Shown here in pieces: positions 56,919 through 64,000 of a stretch of DNA of 64,000 bases (position 1 is its first letter; each line of letters begins with the position of its first letter). The DNA lies in the NCBI GenBank assembly GCA_018667335.1, contig JABIVD010000051.1, positions 32,025-96,024 of the forward strand, read 5' to 3'. Made by a program: the position numbers and the translations under genes. The stretch comes from Rhodospirillaceae bacterium. GTDB taxonomy: Bacteria; Pseudomonadota; Alphaproteobacteria; UBA6615. A model generated the notes under the pieces. It had not been told where the DNA came from. It made no database searches and saw only the letters and a list, made by a program, of their open reading frames with translations.

Positions 56919-57064
56919 TAAAGCGGGAATATAGGGACGGGACTCACGCTATTGCAAGACGTTGTTATGCACCGCTGCTAGATTCCCCTGGATTTCTGGC
57001 GACGCAGCCCCCGCTCTGCTAGAAGGCGAGGACTTAACCGGGCGGCCAAAGGGGAAACCGGGCG

Positions 57065-57835
57065 ATGAAAGCGGTGATACTGGCCGGCGGGCGCGGCACG
57101 CGTCTGGCCGAGGAAACGGAGCTTCGGCCCAAGCCGATGATCGAGATCGGCGGGCGGCCGATCCTGTGGCACATCATGAAGATCTACGGGCATCACGGGA
57201 TCACGGATTTCGTGATCTGCCTCGGTTACAAGGGCTACCTGATCAAGGAATATTTCGCGAACTACGTGTTGCATTCCTCTGATGTCACGGTCGATCTCGC
57301 GACCAACGAAATCCGTTATCACAATATGGCTGCGGAGCCCTGGACGGTCACGCTGGTCGACACCGGCGACGATACGCAGACCGGCGGGCGCATCGCACGG
57401 GTGGCCGAGCATCTCGATGACGAACCGTTCTGCCTGACCTACGGAGACGGCGTCGCGGATATCGACGTGGCCGCCAGCGTCGCCTTTCACAGGGAACAAG
57501 GCGCGCGCTGCACCATGACGGCGGTGCGTCCGCCCGGCCGCTTCGGGGCCGCCGAAATCGAGGGTGGGCGTGTGACGCGCTTCGCCGAGAAGCCGCGCGG
57601 CGACGGGGGCACCATCAATGGCGGCTTTTTCGTCTGCGAGGCGAGCGTGCTCGACCTGATCGACGGTGATGCCACCGTTTGGGAGCAGGCGCCGCTGAAC
57701 AACATGGCCGAGGCCGGCGAACTTGCGGCCTGGCGTCACGACGGCTTCTGGCAGCCCATGGATACATTGCGTGAGAAGAACCAGCTCGAAGAGCTGTGGG
57801 ATGCGGGTGACGCGCCCTGGAAGATCTGGGATTGA
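57065..57835 (+). CDS. rfbF: Glucose-1-phosphate cytidylyltransferase-like
   Basis: 256 residues; nucleotide-binding GGRGTRLAEETELRPKPM, IGGRPILWHIMKIYGHHG, TYGDGVADIDV with catalytic acids, and NGGFFVCE and WQPMDTLREKNQLEELW. It is the RfbF type that makes CDP-glucose for CDP-dideoxy sugars. The expected partner rfbG (CDP-glucose dehydratase) is not next to it; a cupin gene follows after 43 bases. Pathway therefore open. Confidence 0.92.
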   Translation: MKAVILAGGRGTRLAEETELRPKPMIEIGGRPILWHIMKIYGHHGITDFVICLGYKGYLIKEYFANYVLHSSDVTVDLATNEIRYHNMAAEPWTVTLVDTGDDTQTGGRIARVAEHLDDEPFCLTYGDGVADIDVAASVAFHREQGARCTMTAVRPPGRFGAAEIEGGRVTRFAEKPRGDGGTINGGFFVCEASVLDLIDGDATVWEQAPLNNMAEAGELAAWRHDGFWQPMDTLREKNQLEELWDAGDAPWKIWD

Positions 57836-57878
57836 AACTGCGCGGGCTGCGCATAGGTTCCATTCAGGAGCTGAGACA

Positions 57879-58559
57879 ATGGACGTAAACGCCGATTTCA
57901 CCCAGCGTGTCCTGATCGACACCAACGGGCTCGACTGGATTCCCTCGCCACTTGCCGGCGTGGACCGGCGCATGCTCGACCGGGTCGGCGATGAGGTGGC
58001 GCGGGCGACGAGCATCGTGCGCTACGCGCCAGGCAGCGCCTTTTCTCCCCACACCCATACCGGCGGCGAGGAATTTCTCGTTCTCGACGGTACGTTCTCC
58101 GACGAGCACGGCGACTACGGCCCGGGGTATTATGTGCGCAACCCGGTCGGCTCGGCCCACACGCCGTCGAGCGAAGGTGGATGCACCATTCTGGTCAAAC
58201 TTTGGCAGATGGATCCCGACGATCAGGAATTCGTTCGCGTCGACACGGCGAACGGTGACTGGCAGCCGACCGATATCGACGGGGTCGAAACGCTGCCGCT
58301 GCACGAATACGAACCGGAACGCGTGATGCTGTTCCGCATGGCGCCGGGCACGTCGACACCCCTGCACGGCCATGCCGGCGGCGAGGAAATCCTGGTCCTT
58401 GAGGGTGAGTTGGCCGACGAGCACGGCCGGTATCCGCAGGGCAGCTGGTTGCGCAGCCCGCCGGGTACGCGCCACGCGCCGTTCAGCGACACAGGCTGCG
58501 TGATCTATGTGAAGCTCGGCCATCTGGCCGAGGTGCGTGGCCTGGATATCGGCAGTTAG
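57879..58559 (+). CDS. Bicupin, ChrR-type cupin protein
   Basis: 226 residues with two similar cupin domains. The first has H58, H60 and E64 with H94 (HTHTGGEEFLVLDG), the second H163, H165 and E169 with H199 (HGHAGGEEILVLEG), so both metal sites look intact. It lacks the ChrR zinc N-terminus and has no sigma factor next to it. Its role is unknown; sugar-modifying, oxygenase or sensing functions all possible. Ends overlapping the convergent HExxH gene by four bases. The start at 57879 follows AGGAGCTGAGAC. Confidence 0.85.
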   Translation: MDVNADFTQRVLIDTNGLDWIPSPLAGVDRRMLDRVGDEVARATSIVRYAPGSAFSPHTHTGGEEFLVLDGTFSDEHGDYGPGYYVRNPVGSAHTPSSEGGCTILVKLWQMDPDDQEFVRVDTANGDWQPTDIDGVETLPLHEYEPERVMLFRMAPGTSTPLHGHAGGEEILVLEGELADEHGRYPQGSWLRSPPGTRHAPFSDTGCVIYVKLGHLAEVRGLDIGS

Positions 58560-59305
58560 CCATCAATCCGTGAACGCCAGGCGTCCACGATCTCATTGAA
58601 CGTCAGTCCGTAGATATCTTCCCACCGCATGGGCAGGCCTGCGAAGCGACCGCGCGTCACCAGCGGCGTCATGGCGTACAGGGCCCGGAATTTCTCCATG
58701 CCATGGGTCTCGATCAGGAACCGGACGAAGGACCCCGCCACGAGATAGGCCCCCTGCGGCTGCAGGTCAGGAAGCTGCAGTCGGGCGGGAACCGCGAGCC
58801 CTTCGAGTGCGGGCATGTCCGCATCGTTTGCGAATTGTCTGGCGCGGGCATGAAGATCATTTCCGAAATTGGGGAAGGCGGATTGGCCGCCCAGCGTGTC
58901 ATGGGCATGGGTCGCGAGACCCTCCGCCAGGAAGCGATTGCCGTTCGGCGCGACGGCGTGGACGATCTCATGGGTGATCGGCGACGTCCCCTGCCGGATT
59001 GTGCGCATCCGGAAGATGACCTGGCCGTGATTGCCGCGCCAGGCCGGGATCAGCGCCATCGAGGTGCCGCGGCTGTCTTCGATTTCGATCCGGTAGGGGC
59101 CGGCGAAGTCGCCGCCCCACCAGTCGCAGACTTTTGTCAGTTCTGCGCGGAACGTCGCCACGAATGCCTGCTGGTCTCCGCGTGAAAGAGGCGGTGCACT
59201 GATGGATATTTCCGCATCCGAACAGGTGCTTGCATGCGCCGTGGCCGGCAGAGCGAACCACAGGGTGAGCGCAGCAACAAGGAAGACCGCACCCCGGTGG
59301 TTCAT
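58556..59305 (-). CDS. Secreted HExxH metalloprotease-like protein
   Basis: 249 residues with a signal peptide (cleaved near ATAHA, residue 25). H112-E113 and H116 (HEIVH) form a zinc-protease motif; E128 in FLAEGLATHAH, a spacing of 11 residues, is the probable third ligand as in peptidase-MA-like gluzincins. Two cysteines (C28 and C60) may form a disulfide. Mature substrate unknown. Start overlaps the upstream gene's stop (ATGA). Last gene in the ruvX unit. Confidence 0.78.
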   Translation of the reverse strand: MNHRGAVFLVAALTLWFALPATAHASTCSDAEISISAPPLSRGDQQAFVATFRAELTKVCDWWGGDFAGPYRIEIEDSRGTSMALIPAWRGNHGQVIFRMRTIRQGTSPITHEIVHAVAPNGNRFLAEGLATHAHDTLGGQSAFPNFGNDLHARARQFANDADMPALEGLAVPARLQLPDLQPQGAYLVAGSFVRFLIETHGMEKFRALYAMTPLVTRGRFAGLPMRWEDIYGLTFNEIVDAWRSRIDG

Positions 59306-59820
59306 GCCACCCCGCCGAATTGTTTGTGATACCGCTCGATCATGCGCTGGATTTCGTCCAAACGCCGGCCGAGGAGTGCCGCGGGAATGTTGACGGGCGC
59401 ATGTGACATCACGGCGAGGGCGCGCACCATCCAGCGCCGATACGGCGGCACCCGGGCGAACACCGTGTCACGGTCGTGTGGGCGGATGCCGATCAGTCGC
59501 GTCAGGTAGTTGCGCCGCGGCTCGATCCGGTCGATCTCCGCCCACGCGATCCAGCCGACCGCGAAGGGGGATGCGTTGTCGAAAATCCCGTCGCCGTTCA
59601 GCACGATGACGGGCGTGTTCGAGATCAGGCGATAGGTGGCGTAGGCCGCGCTTGCGCCGAAGGCGACGAAGGCCGCGACACCGATCAACCGGGCGGCCAG
59701 ATCCGGGGTCAGAATGAAGAAAACCGCCGCCACCGCGAACATGAGCGAGCCGAAGATGTTCGCGAGGGTCTTCGACCGGGTCGGATAGATCACGATCTCC
59801 GGGAAGTCGCTCTGGCTCAT
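59302..59820 (-). CDS. STM3941-family two-helix membrane protein, copy 2
   Basis: 172 residues: two membrane helices (about 17-36 and 43-62), then a PH-like domain (VIVLNGDGIFDNA, VGWIAWAEIDRIEP) and a basic helical tail. This pattern, G-I-x-W-x-(D/E)-I after a double helix, is that of STM3941/YcxB-like proteins of unknown function. It is paralogous to the upstream gene. Its ATG overlaps the upstream stop (4 bases), so it is translationally coupled. Confidence 0.68.
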   Translation of the reverse strand: MSQSDFPEIVIYPTRSKTLANIFGSLMFAVAAVFFILTPDLAARLIGVAAFVAFGASAAYATYRLISNTPVIVLNGDGIFDNASPFAVGWIAWAEIDRIEPRRNYLTRLIGIRPHDRDTVFARVPPYRRWMVRALAVMSHAPVNIPAALLGRRLDEIQRMIERYHKQFGGVA

Positions 59821-60371
59821 GGGCGCGGATTTCCGAACTCGCGGTGGTAGTGCGCAAGAATCGCAAGCAGATGATCGCGGCTGATATCCAGACGCCAGGT
59901 GTTGAATTTTATGATGTTTTTGGCGAAGGCAGAATCGAACCAGATGAGCGAGCGGCGGAGCGGATGCATTCGCGCGAGAAGGTCCTTTTTGTCGTCCACG
60001 AGCACCCAGACCACCTGCTTGTGGGGCATGCCACGCACGTCGCGGATCTGGTCCCAGGTGATTGTGCCGAGGCTGAAGCGGTCCGACGGGTCGGATATGC
60101 CGGTCTCGTCGATCCGCAGGCGCGGTTGCCCGTAGATCCGGGCATGCAGGCTCAACAGCATCCAGACGGAGGCGATGAGGCCACCGCCACCGCAGACCAG
60201 CAACGGCAGGGCCTGCAGGCCACCCGCTGTGGCGCCGGTCAGAATGCGGAATACGACCCAATAGGCGCCGCCGGTCATGACGCACATCATCGCCATGGTG
60301 ATCGCGAATTTTGCACCCGATGGGCCGATGAGGATCTCGGGGAATTCCTTGGTTTCGGGTGTGTCAGTCAT
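59817..60371 (-). CDS. STM3941-family two-helix membrane protein, copy 1
   Basis: 184 residues with the same layout as the following gene: EFPEILIGPSGAKF, two helices (about 20-45 and 50-73), RLRIDETGISDPSDRFSLGTITWDQIRDV, and a C-terminal helix ending ILAHYHREFG. The two share the FPEI(L/V)I start and (R/H)Y(H)xxFG end, so they are diverged tandem copies. Its ATG overlaps the ruvX stop by four bases. Confidence 0.7.
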   Translation of the reverse strand: MTDTPETKEFPEILIGPSGAKFAITMAMMCVMTGGAYWVVFRILTGATAGGLQALPLLVCGGGGLIASVWMLLSLHARIYGQPRLRIDETGISDPSDRFSLGTITWDQIRDVRGMPHKQVVWVLVDDKKDLLARMHPLRRSLIWFDSAFAKNIIKFNTWRLDISRDHLLAILAHYHREFGNPRP

Positions 60372-60838
60372 CCGGTGTTCCGCAGGAAATCGAGGAAGTT
60401 CTGGAGAATAATCGACGCGGCCATCTTGTCGATCACCTCGCCGCGACGTTTGCGGTTCATGTCCGCCTGGTCGATCAGCACGCGCTCGGCCTCCGCCGTG
60501 GTCAGGCGCTCATCCCAGAAGGTGATCGGCAGATCGGTCTTGCCGGCCATGTTGTTGGCGAAGGCGCGGGTGGACTGGGCGCGGGGGCCCTCCGAGCCGT
60601 CCATGTTGCGCGGCAGGCCGAGGACAATGCCGCCGACGTCTTTCTCCACGATCAATGTCAGCAGTTTTTCGGCGTCGGCTGTGAATTTGGTCCGCCGCAG
60701 GGTCTCCAGCGGCGAGGAGACCATCAGCATGGAATCCGAGACCGCGAGGCCGATGGTCTTGCTGCCCAGATCGAACCCGAGCAGCCGGGCGCGGGGCGCC
60801 AGGGCTGCTTTCATTTCAACGGGTTGCTCGATCAGCAT
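60368..60838 (-). CDS. ruvX: RuvX/YqgF Holliday-junction resolvase-like nuclease
   Basis: 156 residues of RNase H fold: LLGFDLGSKTIGLAVSD with the catalytic Asp, VLGLPRNMDGSEGPRA, and TFWDERLTTAEAER. Also linked with 16S rRNA 5' maturation in E. coli. It heads a unit of four overlapping genes. In many Alphaproteobacteria gatCA is next to ruvX, as here across the kinase gene. Confidence 0.94.
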   Translation of the reverse strand: MLIEQPVEMKAALAPRARLLGFDLGSKTIGLAVSDSMLMVSSPLETLRRTKFTADAEKLLTLIVEKDVGGIVLGLPRNMDGSEGPRAQSTRAFANNMAGKTDLPITFWDERLTTAEAERVLIDQADMNRKRRGEVIDKMAASIILQNFLDFLRNTG

Positions 60839-60922
60839 GAAAACTGTTTAGGCGTCGGGAGGCGGTCTGTCCACGCTTCGGCAGACTGATGCCGGTAGTC
60901 ACCGTCACCTGGCACAACATAT

Positions 60923-60940
60923 CCCCAGTTTTCTGGGGAA
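60923..60940. promoter_or_regulatory. Hairpin upstream of histidine kinase
   Basis: TCCCCAG and CTGGGGA, perfect seven-base arms around TTTT. In the 228-base gap between ruvX and the kinase, pointing into divergent promoters. Function open: leader structure or operator. Confidence 0.4.
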
Positions 60941-60983
60941 AATGGGAGATTGGTAATCGTTGATTAAGAAACACAATGATACG

Positions 60984-61006
60984 TTGAATATGAGGATATT
61001 CTTCAA
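60984..61006. promoter_or_regulatory. Candidate operator with nested inverted repeats
   Basis: GAATAT and ATATTC with a GAGG centre lie at 60986-61001 and TTGAA (60984-60988) and TTCAA (61002-61006) form a second outer set. AT-rich, 61 bases before the kinase start. It might bind a regulator of the kinase gene; the score is weak. Confidence 0.35.
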
Positions 61007-61066
61007 TAGGTTGTCGGCGCCCTGCAGGGGGGCATTTCGACCGATACTAACCGGGAATCCAGTGCC

Positions 61067-62659
61067 ATGCGGGCCTTGGCGTCCATATCTTCTCGACTTA
61101 TGCCGCACCGCCTCGCTGGCTTGGTGCGGTTGGGAAAGTTCGGCATTCCGATCGGCTTCGCGCTGATCGCCGCGCCGGTGTTTCTCGTCGTCGGACTCCT
61201 CGTGCTGCGTGCCGAACAAGATGGTGCGACCAAGGCGCTCGTCCTGGCCACGGAAGTCCAGAATGCAGGCATCGCGCGCACGCTGGCGAATGCCCATTCG
61301 GATCCGATCTCCTATCTGCTGGCCTTTGATATCGGTGACGCGCCGGAATTGCTTCCCATCGCGTTGCGCCGGTCCGGCCTGCAGCCGCTGATCGAGGCGA
61401 GCATGCGCGATACGAATGTGGTGAACGTCAAGATTTATGACGGCAAAGGCGTGACGCTTTTCTCGCTCGACCGGGACCAGCTGGGTGAGGATATTTCGGC
61501 GTGTGAGTGCTTTATCAAGGTGCTGACGGACGGAACCTTCAGCGAACTGGTTCGTCATGGGGATGGCGATGGCCTCGTTCTGGACGGCGGCCATGGGCAT
61601 GCCGCTGGTGAGATCGATCTCCTCTCAACCATGATCCGCCTGAATGTCCTGACACCGCATCTGGTTGCGTCCGACAGCGTGCTCGAGATCCAGTCGGACG
61701 TCACCGGCCTGATCGCACCGATTATCGCCACGCGGCACGAAACGAGCATCGTCGTCGGTATTCCGTTGGTCTCCCTCTATCTCCTGATGGTCGCGCTCGT
61801 CACCTTCGGGCACATGACAATTATGCGCCGCGACCGCGTGGCCGCGAGGTTTGCTGCTCGTGCCGCCCAAAGTGAGGCGTCCGACATGGCGAAATCCGAA
61901 TTCCTCGCCCTGATGAGCCACGAGCTCCGCACGCCCCTGAACGCGATCGTTGGTTTTGCGCAGTTGATCGCCGAAACCAGCCGGACCCGTGCGGACGACG
62001 AGACGGCGGGATGGGCCGATGCGGTGCACGACAGCGGCTTGCACATGACCCGGATGATTTCATCCATCCTCGATATCACCGCGTTGGAACTGGGCGAATT
62101 CGATCTTGATCGCGATGTCCTGCATATGCATGACGTGGTGCGCAAGGCTGCCACGACGGTTCAGCCCGCGTTCGACAAAGGCCTCGTGACCCTGAACGTT
62201 CACGATGACGGTCGACAGGAGCCGGTCCTGGGGGACCTGGAAAAACTGCGCCAGGTGTTTGAAAACCTGCTGTCCAATGCCGCTCGACATACCCCGGCGG
62301 GTGGCGCGGTCGATGTGACTTTTGACGCAACCCCGGACGGATTTGTGTCGGTGAGTATCCAGGATACCGGCGCCGGCATGACCAAGCAGCAGATCGAGCA
62401 GGCGCGCCTGCCTTTCCAGGCAACCTGGGTCGGCTATTCGCGTGAAAATGATGGCGCAGGCCTGGGCCTGACGATCGCCGACAAGGTCGTGAAAGGCCTG
62501 GGCGGGGACCTCATCATCGAAAGTGAAAGCGATGCTGGAACGCTGATCACGGTTCGACTGCCGGCCCACAAGGCTGGCCGCGAGAACGTAACCGAAGTTG
62601 TGCTCCCGGAAGATGATGGCGTGGCGCACGATACGGAAGCGCGGAAAATCGTCGCCTGA
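61067..62659 (+). CDS. Membrane histidine kinase with Cys/His-rich sensor
   Basis: 530 residues. Helix one about 27-47, periplasmic region about 48-225, helix two about 226-252, then HisKA with H285 (LMSHELRTP) and HATPase_c (about 390-510: NLLSNAARHT, DTGAGM, GAGLGLTIADKV). The sensor region has an NVKIYDGKGVTLFSLDRDQLGEDI core resembling small Cache-like domains, followed by C146-E-C148, and a H164GDGDG...H176GH178 loop. No response regulator is near, so it is an orphan kinase. Followed by gatC. Confidence 0.9.
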   Translation: MRALASISSRLMPHRLAGLVRLGKFGIPIGFALIAAPVFLVVGLLVLRAEQDGATKALVLATEVQNAGIARTLANAHSDPISYLLAFDIGDAPELLPIALRRSGLQPLIEASMRDTNVVNVKIYDGKGVTLFSLDRDQLGEDISACECFIKVLTDGTFSELVRHGDGDGLVLDGGHGHAAGEIDLLSTMIRLNVLTPHLVASDSVLEIQSDVTGLIAPIIATRHETSIVVGIPLVSLYLLMVALVTFGHMTIMRRDRVAARFAARAAQSEASDMAKSEFLALMSHELRTPLNAIVGFAQLIAETSRTRADDETAGWADAVHDSGLHMTRMISSILDITALELGEFDLDRDVLHMHDVVRKAATTVQPAFDKGLVTLNVHDDGRQEPVLGDLEKLRQVFENLLSNAARHTPAGGAVDVTFDATPDGFVSVSIQDTGAGMTKQQIEQARLPFQATWVGYSRENDGAGLGLTIADKVVKGLGGDLIIESESDAGTLITVRLPAHKAGRENVTEVVLPEDDGVAHDTEARKIVA

Positions 62660-62729
62660 CAGGATTGCCGCATTTCCGTCGCGGTGATAGCTTCCGCGCC
62701 GTTTCCGAACCGTAACGCACCGGACCTTC

Positions 62730-63017
62730 ATGGCGCTCGATACCGACACCGTTCGTCGCATTGCGCGGCTCGCCCGCATCCACGTCGATGACGCGGAACT
62801 GGCACCGCTCGCCGACGAGCTCAACAACATCCTCGGCTGGATCGAGCAGCTCGACGAGGTCGACACCGATGGTGTTGCGCCGATGACCAGCGTTGTCGAG
62901 ATGGTGCAGCGCCTGCGCGCCGACGAGATGAATGACGGTGATCGGCAGGAAGATGTGCTGGCGAACGCGCCGGACCCGGCGGACGCCTTCTTCACCGTGC
63001 CGAAGGTGGTCGAGTAA
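62730..63017 (+). CDS. gatC: Asp/Glu-tRNA amidotransferase subunit C
   Basis: 95 residues, small stabilising subunit of Gat[44 protein letters not shown] is the conserved first helix set. The stop codon shares one base with the gatA start (TAATG). It reinforces the indirect path for Asn-tRNA and/or Gln-tRNA predicted from AspRS. Confidence 0.95.
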   Translation: MALDTDTVRRIARLARIHVDDAELAPLADELNNILGWIEQLDEVDTDGVAPMTSVVEMVQRLRADEMNDGDRQEDVLANAPDPADAFFTVPKVVE

Positions 63018-64000
63018 TGGGCGAACTGACCGACCTCACGATTGCACAGGCCGGAGACGGCCTGGACAAGGGCGATTTCAGCGCCCGCGAGCTCACTGAT
63101 GCGTATGTCACAGCAATGGAAGGCGCGCGGGGCCTCAACGTGTACACCGCCGAGACGCCGGACCGGGCCCGCGCAATGGCCGACGCGTCGGACGCGCGTC
63201 GTGGCAAGGGCGCGGCCGTAGGGGCGCTCGACGGCATCCCGCTGGCGATCAAGGATCTGTTCTGCACCGAGGGCGTTTTATCGACCGCGGGCAGCTATAT
63301 CCTCGACGGGTTCACGCCGCGTTATGAATCGACCGTGACTCAAAACCTCTGGGATGCGGGCGCGGTCATGCTCGGCAAGGTGAACATGGACGAGTTCGCC
63401 ATGGGCTCCGCCAACATCACCAGCCATTACGGGCCGACGATCAATCCATGGAAGGCCAAGACCGGCGACGCGGCGGGCAAGGATCTCGTGCCCGGCGGCT
63501 CGTCGGGCGGATCGGCGTCGGCCGTCGCCGCGCGGATCGCGGCGGGCGCGACCGGCACGGACACGGGCGGCTCGATCCGCCAGCCAGGCGCGTTCTGCGG
63601 CATCGTCGGGATGAAGCCGACCTACGGCCGCTGCTCGCGCTGGGGCGTCATCGCGTTTGCCAGTTCACTCGATCAGGCGGGGCCGCTCGCCCGGACGGTC
63701 GAGGATTCGGCGCTGATGCTGTCGGCGATGGCGAGCTTTGACCCGAAGGATTCGACCAGCGTGGATCTGCCCGTGCCCGACTTTGCGGCGGCGCTGACCG
63801 GCGACATCCGCGGGCTGCGGGTCGGCGTGCCCGCCGAATACCGGATGGAGGGCACACCACCCGAGATCGAGGTGCTCTGGCAGCAGGGGATCGACTGGCT
63901 GCGCGATGCGGGTGCAGAGATCGTCGATATCTCGTTGCCCCACACGAAATACGCGCTGCCGGCCTACTACATCGTCGCCCCGGCTGAAGCATCCTCGAAC
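63017..64000 (+). CDS. gatA: Asp/Glu-tRNA amidotransferase subunit A, 5' part
   Basis: 328 codons, truncated by the end of the window. An amidase-signature enzyme that frees ammonia from glutamine for the amidation: AIKDLF contains the catalytic Lys, [14 protein letters not shown] and [13 protein letters not shown] the two serines of the Ser-cisSer-Lys triad. Insertions typical of GatA are at [12 protein letters not shown]. The 5' end is set by the TAATG overlap with gatC. Confidence 0.96.
   Translation, partial: MGELTDLTIAQAGDGLDKGDFSARELTDAYVTAMEGARGLNVYTAETPDRARAMADASDARRGKGAAVGALDGIPLAIKDLFCTEGVLSTAGSYILDGFTPRYESTVTQNLWDAGAVMLGKVNMDEFAMGSANITSHYGPTINPWKAKTGDAAGKDLVPGGSSGGSASAVAARIAAGATGTDTGGSIRQPGAFCGIVGMKPTYGRCSRWGVIAFASSLDQAGPLARTVEDSALMLSAMASFDPKDSTSVDLPVPDFAAALTGDIRGLRVGVPAEYRMEGTPPEIEVLWQQGIDWLRDAGAEIVDISLPHTKYALPAYYIVAPAEASSN

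Noticed and set aside
60960..61166. Small plus-strand frame before the histidine kinase
   Set aside because: TTG start, overlaps the kinase start in another frame, no ribosome-binding site.
1..64000. tRNA, rRNA, insertion sequence or prophage genes
   Set aside because: I saw no cloverleaf, transposase, integrase or phage structural gene by reading; a tRNAscan or profile run would be the decisive test.

Overview
The window is a 64 kb piece of a high-GC Alphaproteobacterium chromosome, most like Rhodospirillales. The case rests on the gene set: a DivK cell-cycle regulator nearly identical to the Caulobacter family, an EipB/DUF1849 envelope protein, HdaA, a DinB with an N-terminal zinc ribbon, a 41-residue aa3-oxidase subunit IV, a pyrB-pyrC' pair with a degenerate dihydroorotase, and gatCA together with an AspRS that carries the non-discriminating signature. 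The species cannot be named from the sequence alone. No tRNA, rRNA, IS element, prophage or CRISPR array was seen. Most genes are housekeeping.

1-9.4 kb: DUF2232-rpsR-rpsF (minus) diverges from the fatty-acid operon fabD-fabG-acpP-fabF-mltG (plus). Two minus-strand SDR oxidoreductases sit between mltG and yicC-gmk. 9.4-16.1 kb: a minus-strand outer-membrane biogenesis operon, lptF-lptG-lptD-surA-rsmA, with stop/start overlaps and a small hypothetical at its end. 16.3-18.9 kb: pepA-holC-ndk. 18.9-20.8 kb: a tiny cytochrome oxidase subunit IV gene and purM-purN. 20.9-26.6 kb: DUF2066, hdaA, then ppk-ppx preceded by a well-formed Pho box.

26.6-32.3 kb: rnd, aspS, an alpha/beta hydrolase and two tandem VOC proteins. 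This stretch carries almost all the intergenic palindromic repeats of the window, in two families. 32.3-38.7 kb: an 11-repeat Sel1 lipoprotein-free secreted protein divergent from a DUF4168-coiled coil-Sel1 fusion, then DUF2937, NnrS and a quinone oxidoreductase. 38.7-40.8 kb: a markedly AT-rich 300 bp regulatory gap, then a SPOR lipoprotein and an EipB-like protein. 40.9-47.7 kb: dinB and a ROK kinase, divK, rpmG, a soluble hybrid histidine kinase and an S41 peptidase.

47.8-56.9 kb: rnr, topA, dprA, plsY, pyrC', pyrB, all minus. 57-60.8 kb: an orphan RfbF-type cytidylyltransferase and a bicupin (plus) converge on a minus-strand operon whose four genes (ruvX, two STM3941-like membrane proteins, a secreted HExxH protein) are joined by 4-base overlaps. 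60.9-64 kb: a membrane histidine kinase with an unusual Cys/His/Asp-rich sensor region, then gatC and the start of gatA, which runs off the window.

The points most worth a second look are the ruvX-STM3941-STM3941-HExxH operon, the histidine kinase sensor at 61.1 kb, the DUF4168-Sel1 fusion cluster, the Pho box on ppk, the compensated palindromic repeats, and the AT-rich island at 38.8 kb. I found no clear new defence or mobile system.
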